Positions 59,984-64,000 of a DNA stretch of 64,000 nt are shown here, in pieces. Source of the DNA: Aspidiotus rigidus (Eukaryota > Arthropoda > Insecta > Hemiptera > Diaspididae); assembly GCA_035079385.1 (NCBI GenBank), contig JAVHKY010000004.1, positions 16,771,001 to 16,835,000 of the forward strand. Reading direction: 5' to 3'. Under the pieces are notes generated by a model. The model saw only the letters and a program-made list of their open reading frames with translations. It had not been told where the DNA came from and made no database searches. Numbering within the stretch: position 1 is the first letter of the stretch; each line of letters opens with the position of its first letter. The translations under genes and the position numbers were made by a program.

Positions 59984-61490
59984 GTACGTGTATTTTACAT
60001 TTTTGGTAATTATTATAATTAATGTGTTACACTCATATTACTCGTATATTGTAACTCTTCGTTGTACGATACATACTCGCGTATACAACTCGAATATTAT
60101 GTAGGCCTACTACGTACGTAAATATTCTTAGTACCTACGGATTGGGATTTCCAGTTTAACTCTTACGAAATGACGAACCCCGGAATTCGTAGAATATCCT
60201 GACGTTGGTAGATAATCTGTAATATTTTATCATCCCTCTCAGACGATTTGATTAATATTTCTCTGACGCAAAATATTTCTTAGTATAAAATTTAAAACAT
60301 TTCCGATTGCGACGCTATAATTATTGAGATGTAAAAACTCCATGATTCATTCCAACTGCGACTATTGATCGTACTTCTTGAAGACCATATTTTCAGAAAG
60401 ATTCCACGCTTATTGTGTGCTTGAATTTTAAGCTTCGAACCAACATAAAATAGATGAAAATGATATATTATGGAAAATTTTTGAGCATTGAGCCTTAGGT
60501 CCCACAAGGTGTATTTTTTCAAAATCACTCTTACCTACGTTTGAAGCACATACTTCGTTATTCTTGTATTTCAAGGAATAAAATTTTATAAGTCGAAAAA
60601 ATACTTTCTTGTGCGTCCCGTAACTTGACAAATTTTTTGCGAAAGTGCAAAAAATAAAGATCATATTTGATGTCTTCTTACTATACATAGCTAGACAGTC
60701 CGAAGGAAAGAGTCTTGCTATTCATATCAGAAGTCGACATTTTTTGTAGGTAGTTCCTCCTCACTTCCAAGATCTCTTTAATCTTGCGGGGAGTTTCAAT
60801 ATCTCAGATCGTTCAGACAGACCTTTAACTAAAATGACTCAGGTTTATAAGATTACCTATCAAAAGTGGAATTTCCTTCCTCTCTTCGCCTCTCTTTATT
60901 TATAAAGTTCAAGGTAGAAAATGCCAGCATCGAAAGTATGGGTAGAAAAGCTTGTAGGCTGTCTTCACCGGAGAGGAGAGTCTCAATTCCCTTAATCCTT
61001 CCGCGGTGGACTTCTAAATTCCTAGTCTCTAATATAGGCCACTATCATTGAGGGAGGCTTTGACTTGTAGAGTTACAACGAGTATCAGTCCCTAAATCAT
61101 TATATTTATGTAGATCGTAGGGCTGAGAACAGTTCCACGTCCAAAAGGCTGAGGTCACATGAGTAACCTTCTATCTCTCCTCCGATAATCAAGTGCCTAG
61201 ATCCCTCAGTGACAGAATGGCAGAGCTGAAATTCTTCCAAGTTTCTAAATTATATCAAAGTAATGAGGCTCCTCAAGTCCCTAAAGTAGAACAAAAGTCA
61301 TCCACAAATAGGAGGAGGGTTTGAAGAAGATAAAAAAACGATGACTTCCTTAACGAGGGAACCTGTTATATGGGTTAAAAAATGATACATTATATGACCC
61401 GTATTAGGATAGCCCCTTCAAGTAACTAGACATACAATACTTTGTACATTGATCAGCTTAGTTCCTGTAACGAGCCAGATAGGCAATGCT
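59984..61490. other. Start of SDR gene 2 intron 3
   Basis: No continuation of the gene is visible. I searched for the NNVG exon in all plus frames without success. Confidence 0.45.
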
Positions 61491-61494
61491 TCAA

Positions 61495-61665
61495 ACACCA
61501 TAAGTCCCCCCTCCTATTATATATAGGACAAGAGTCGAAATTTTTCTGAGTCCCTCTCCTATCAAGAGTCGAAATTTTTCTGAGTTTTTCCTCAGACGAC
61601 TTACGGCGAACGGAGCACGGCAAATTCTCAAAAAACTCTCCACAGAACAGGTTCCCTGTCAACAA
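61495..61665 (+). repeat. Modular interspersed repeat copy
   Basis: TCCTATTATATATAGGAC is followed by two copies of GTCGAAATTTTTCTGAGT, then GAACGGAGCACGGCAAATT and AGAACAGGTTCCCTGTCAA. It is nearly the same block order as 7640-7766. Confidence 0.6.
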
Positions 61666-62139
61666 GTAAAAACTTGTTAATTGACGGAGAGCTTATGCAA
61701 GACTCTAACCAAGTCCACCAGCTGAGTTCACGGAGAGTCTTTAGAGGGAGGGTGTCTCAAGTCCAAGACCCTCCAATTATATACCTAAAACTTTCTCAAA
61801 TTCCTGAAGTAGCCTCTCATGATAATACTCAATATTATAAAGTTTACCCGGCCATAAAATACTCATCTCAGTGAGTTTCAGTGAGTATCTTTCTCGAATT
61901 TGTTCAGACGTGGTAGGATCGTCATTTTCTATTCAAGGATCGGACATACTCGCTCCACACAACTCCACTTTCTCTTCCTGAAGTTGCGACTGTTGCAAGG
62001 CGGATAACCTCTCGAAATACAACCCAACACTCGCGACTATAATTATGAAAGCCTGACGCAATATGTTTTTCCTCTGACTTGAATTGCTCCGTGAGTCGTG
62101 ACGAAGCGTACGATGAAACAAAACGACGGCTACCATCAC

Positions 62140-62470
62140 TGGAAACCTGTTCTACGGAGCGAATTAGTTTTGATATTCAGAATTGAACTCAAAATTGCAG
62201 TTCCTAAAAGTCTAAATTTCTTTGAGTTCTCTGTTGTTAAATTCGTAGCGAAATTTTTTCGATTCCAACTCATTTGATGGTTGAAATAAGTTTAACTTCG
62301 AAATTTTTCCAAGTCCTCCTCCTATCGTGAATAGCTCAGAAGCTGAAATTTCTCAAAATCACTTCCAGTAATAAGAAGATCAATGTTTGACATTTTTTCA
62401 AACTCAACTCCTTTGATGGTCGAAATTTTTTCAATTCCACCTTTATTAGGGTAGATCAGTTTACGCCGGA
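62140..62470 (+). repeat. Modular interspersed repeat cluster
   Basis: Begins GAAACCTGTTCTACGG, followed by TAGTTTTGATATTCAGAATT (compare 49785) and AATTTTTCCAAGTCCTCC modules with diverged CTCAGAAGCTGAAATTT links. Confidence 0.5.
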
Positions 62471-62479
62471 CGGCGGGGC

Positions 62480-64000
62480 GTCAAAATTTCCAAAAATACG
62501 TCTCTCCCTACAGAATACGTTTCCTAAATAAATTTTATATCCCAAGTTTGGTATGAATCTTAAACCACGAGAAGAAGTCATTGAAAATCAAATCGACCTG
62601 TGGGTTTTGAAAAAATATTCATGAAATTCTGCGAGCATTAGAAAGCCTGAACAGCTTGAGATCGAACGAAGGTTGAATAAAATTTGGTAAAATATTATTT
62701 AATTATGAATAAATCCAAACTGCAAAATTGTGCAGCACTAGCGTCAAAAAAACTGCACGAGATTCCTTCGAATTCTTACATAGATAAAAATTCGTAATAA
62801 ATATTCAACTTACATTTGTTGGATCTAGGCCTCAGAGTAATTCTAGATTGATATTCATACTAAATAATCAATTCACTTTCACGCTAAAATTTCACAATAA
62901 CGTAATATCACAAAAATGTGAACATTTGTCTTGCAATCTCATTCATATTCACATTGACCTATTTATTCGATAGAAGTCTGAGTGAAGAGTTGATTACTTA
63001 AGATACATGTAAACGACTGTATTTTCTGCGAAACATGGTTGGCAATAGTCTTCTTTGAGAAGGATAACTCAAACTTGCTTCGCATAATTTTTTTGACATA
63101 GGGTCCAGAATCGGAAACCTCTTCTAAAAGAATTCCTTTTTAGTTTCCAGCTCAAAATTTCTCCTCCCGCAAAGCTCGGAGTTCGGTCCTTTCCAAGCTT
63201 GCTAAAAGATGTACCCTCGACAAGAGTAAATATGGCCGATCTCTACAATGAAGCTCGAAGTTATGCCCCCTTCCTTTTGTAGGAGTTGGAGCTTGAAATT
63301 TCTCTCAAGTTCTTCCTTCGTAGGAATTTTGACGAGAACTTCGACCCCGGATGAAGACGTTTTTTCTTTTGTTTGTTTCGATTCTGTCTAGAATTTCTAT
63401 ACTCGCTTTCTGGGGTCCTGAACGATTCAGAGGAAGAAGAGAGATTTCCCAAATTAAATCAATTCTCTTGTGCTTTCCTCTCCGAGCTCTCATAGTCATC
63501 TAAAAAAAACTATGCGCAGTACGCGAGGTTTTCGAGTTCTTTAAGAATAGTTTCCTGCCTTACATCATGGTTAAATGAAATAAAGAGTAAGAAATGAAAC
63601 CTACATTAAGAATGACAGAATTCATTAGCGTTTCAAAGGAGAAAAGAATTTGTTCTTGCCTCAAATAGCTCACGATAAAACAAGAATTAATGAAGGTCTC
63701 AACGTATTTTTTTGTTTTCCATTAGCAATGACCCATTAGTTCTCGTACAATACTTTTATTTATAAGTATATTTTTTTCTTCATAATAAGAAAAAAAGTAG
63801 GTACACTATTATATGGGCACATTTACATTCGATAGACCGGCTAAGGACTATGTATTATCAATGAACTAGGTGTAGGTAGTTGTTTACGAAGCTAGTGCTC
63901 TGCATAAAATTTGCTTTATACGCGAAAAAGTTCGTTGTCGATATTCACTCATGATGTAACTGCATCGAGTCGTAAATTTATTCAAAAAATTTTCCTAGAA
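62480..64000. other. Intronic sequence to the end of the window
   Basis: AT-rich, with no gene or element motif recognised. Confidence 0.4.

Overview
The window is eukaryotic, intron-containing, AT-rich DNA with very low coding density. The mix of elements suggests an insect, probably a hemipteran: Jockey/I-type and R1-type non-LTR retrotransposons, GIY-YIG-bearing Penelope-like elements (PLEs), a MULE of the kind common in aphid-like genomes, and long foldback elements. That taxonomic reading is inference; no marker gene fixes the species.

The only host genes I can assemble are two tandem, same-strand paralogs of the HSDL1/HSD17B12-like branch of the short-chain dehydrogenase/reductase (SDR) superfamily. 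Gene 1 has coding exons at 19498-19620, 25743-25853, 26035-26255, 36957-37184 and 40987-41136 (stop TAA). Its first coding exon was not found. Gene 2 has coding exons at 48673-48847, 59492-59614 and 59873-59983 and runs off the right edge. The internal exons shared by the two genes have identical lengths (123 and 111 bp), and every junction keeps the reading frame. Together the exons outline a protein of about 335 residues with an N-terminal membrane anchor, TGxxxGxG cofactor motif, NNVG motif, catalytic Ser, and YxxxK.

The introns and flanks are filled with mobile DNA. 0-19 kb: a PLE endonuclease scrap, a Jockey-type LINE, a possible promoter with a small ORF, PLE copies (6.2-7.6, 8.6-10.3 and 17.2-17.8 kb), and a 2.0-kb inverted-repeat element (12.26-14.26 kb). 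Gene 1 introns: short modular repeats and a complex satellite (20.9-23.0 kb), a LINE remnant (24-25.4 kb), a MULE pseudogene (28.9-29.9 kb), a PLE interrupted by an R1-like LINE with a 12-bp target-site duplication (31.7-36.6 kb), and a foldback element (37.4-39.0 kb). Between the genes: a PLE fragment and several tandem repeats. Gene 2 intron 1: a nested inverted-repeat structure whose inner element (50208-57164) has perfect 14-bp terminal inverted repeats and TGACAGAAT-rich ends.

All recognised transposon ORFs carry stops, frameshifts or lost catalytic residues, so no autonomous element is evident. The most interesting material is structural: covarying hammerhead-like hairpins in the PLE terminal repeats, the nested inverted structure in intron 1 of gene 2, the PLE/LINE nest with its target-site duplication, and a modular interspersed repeat family associated with an excess of TGACGTCA palindromes.
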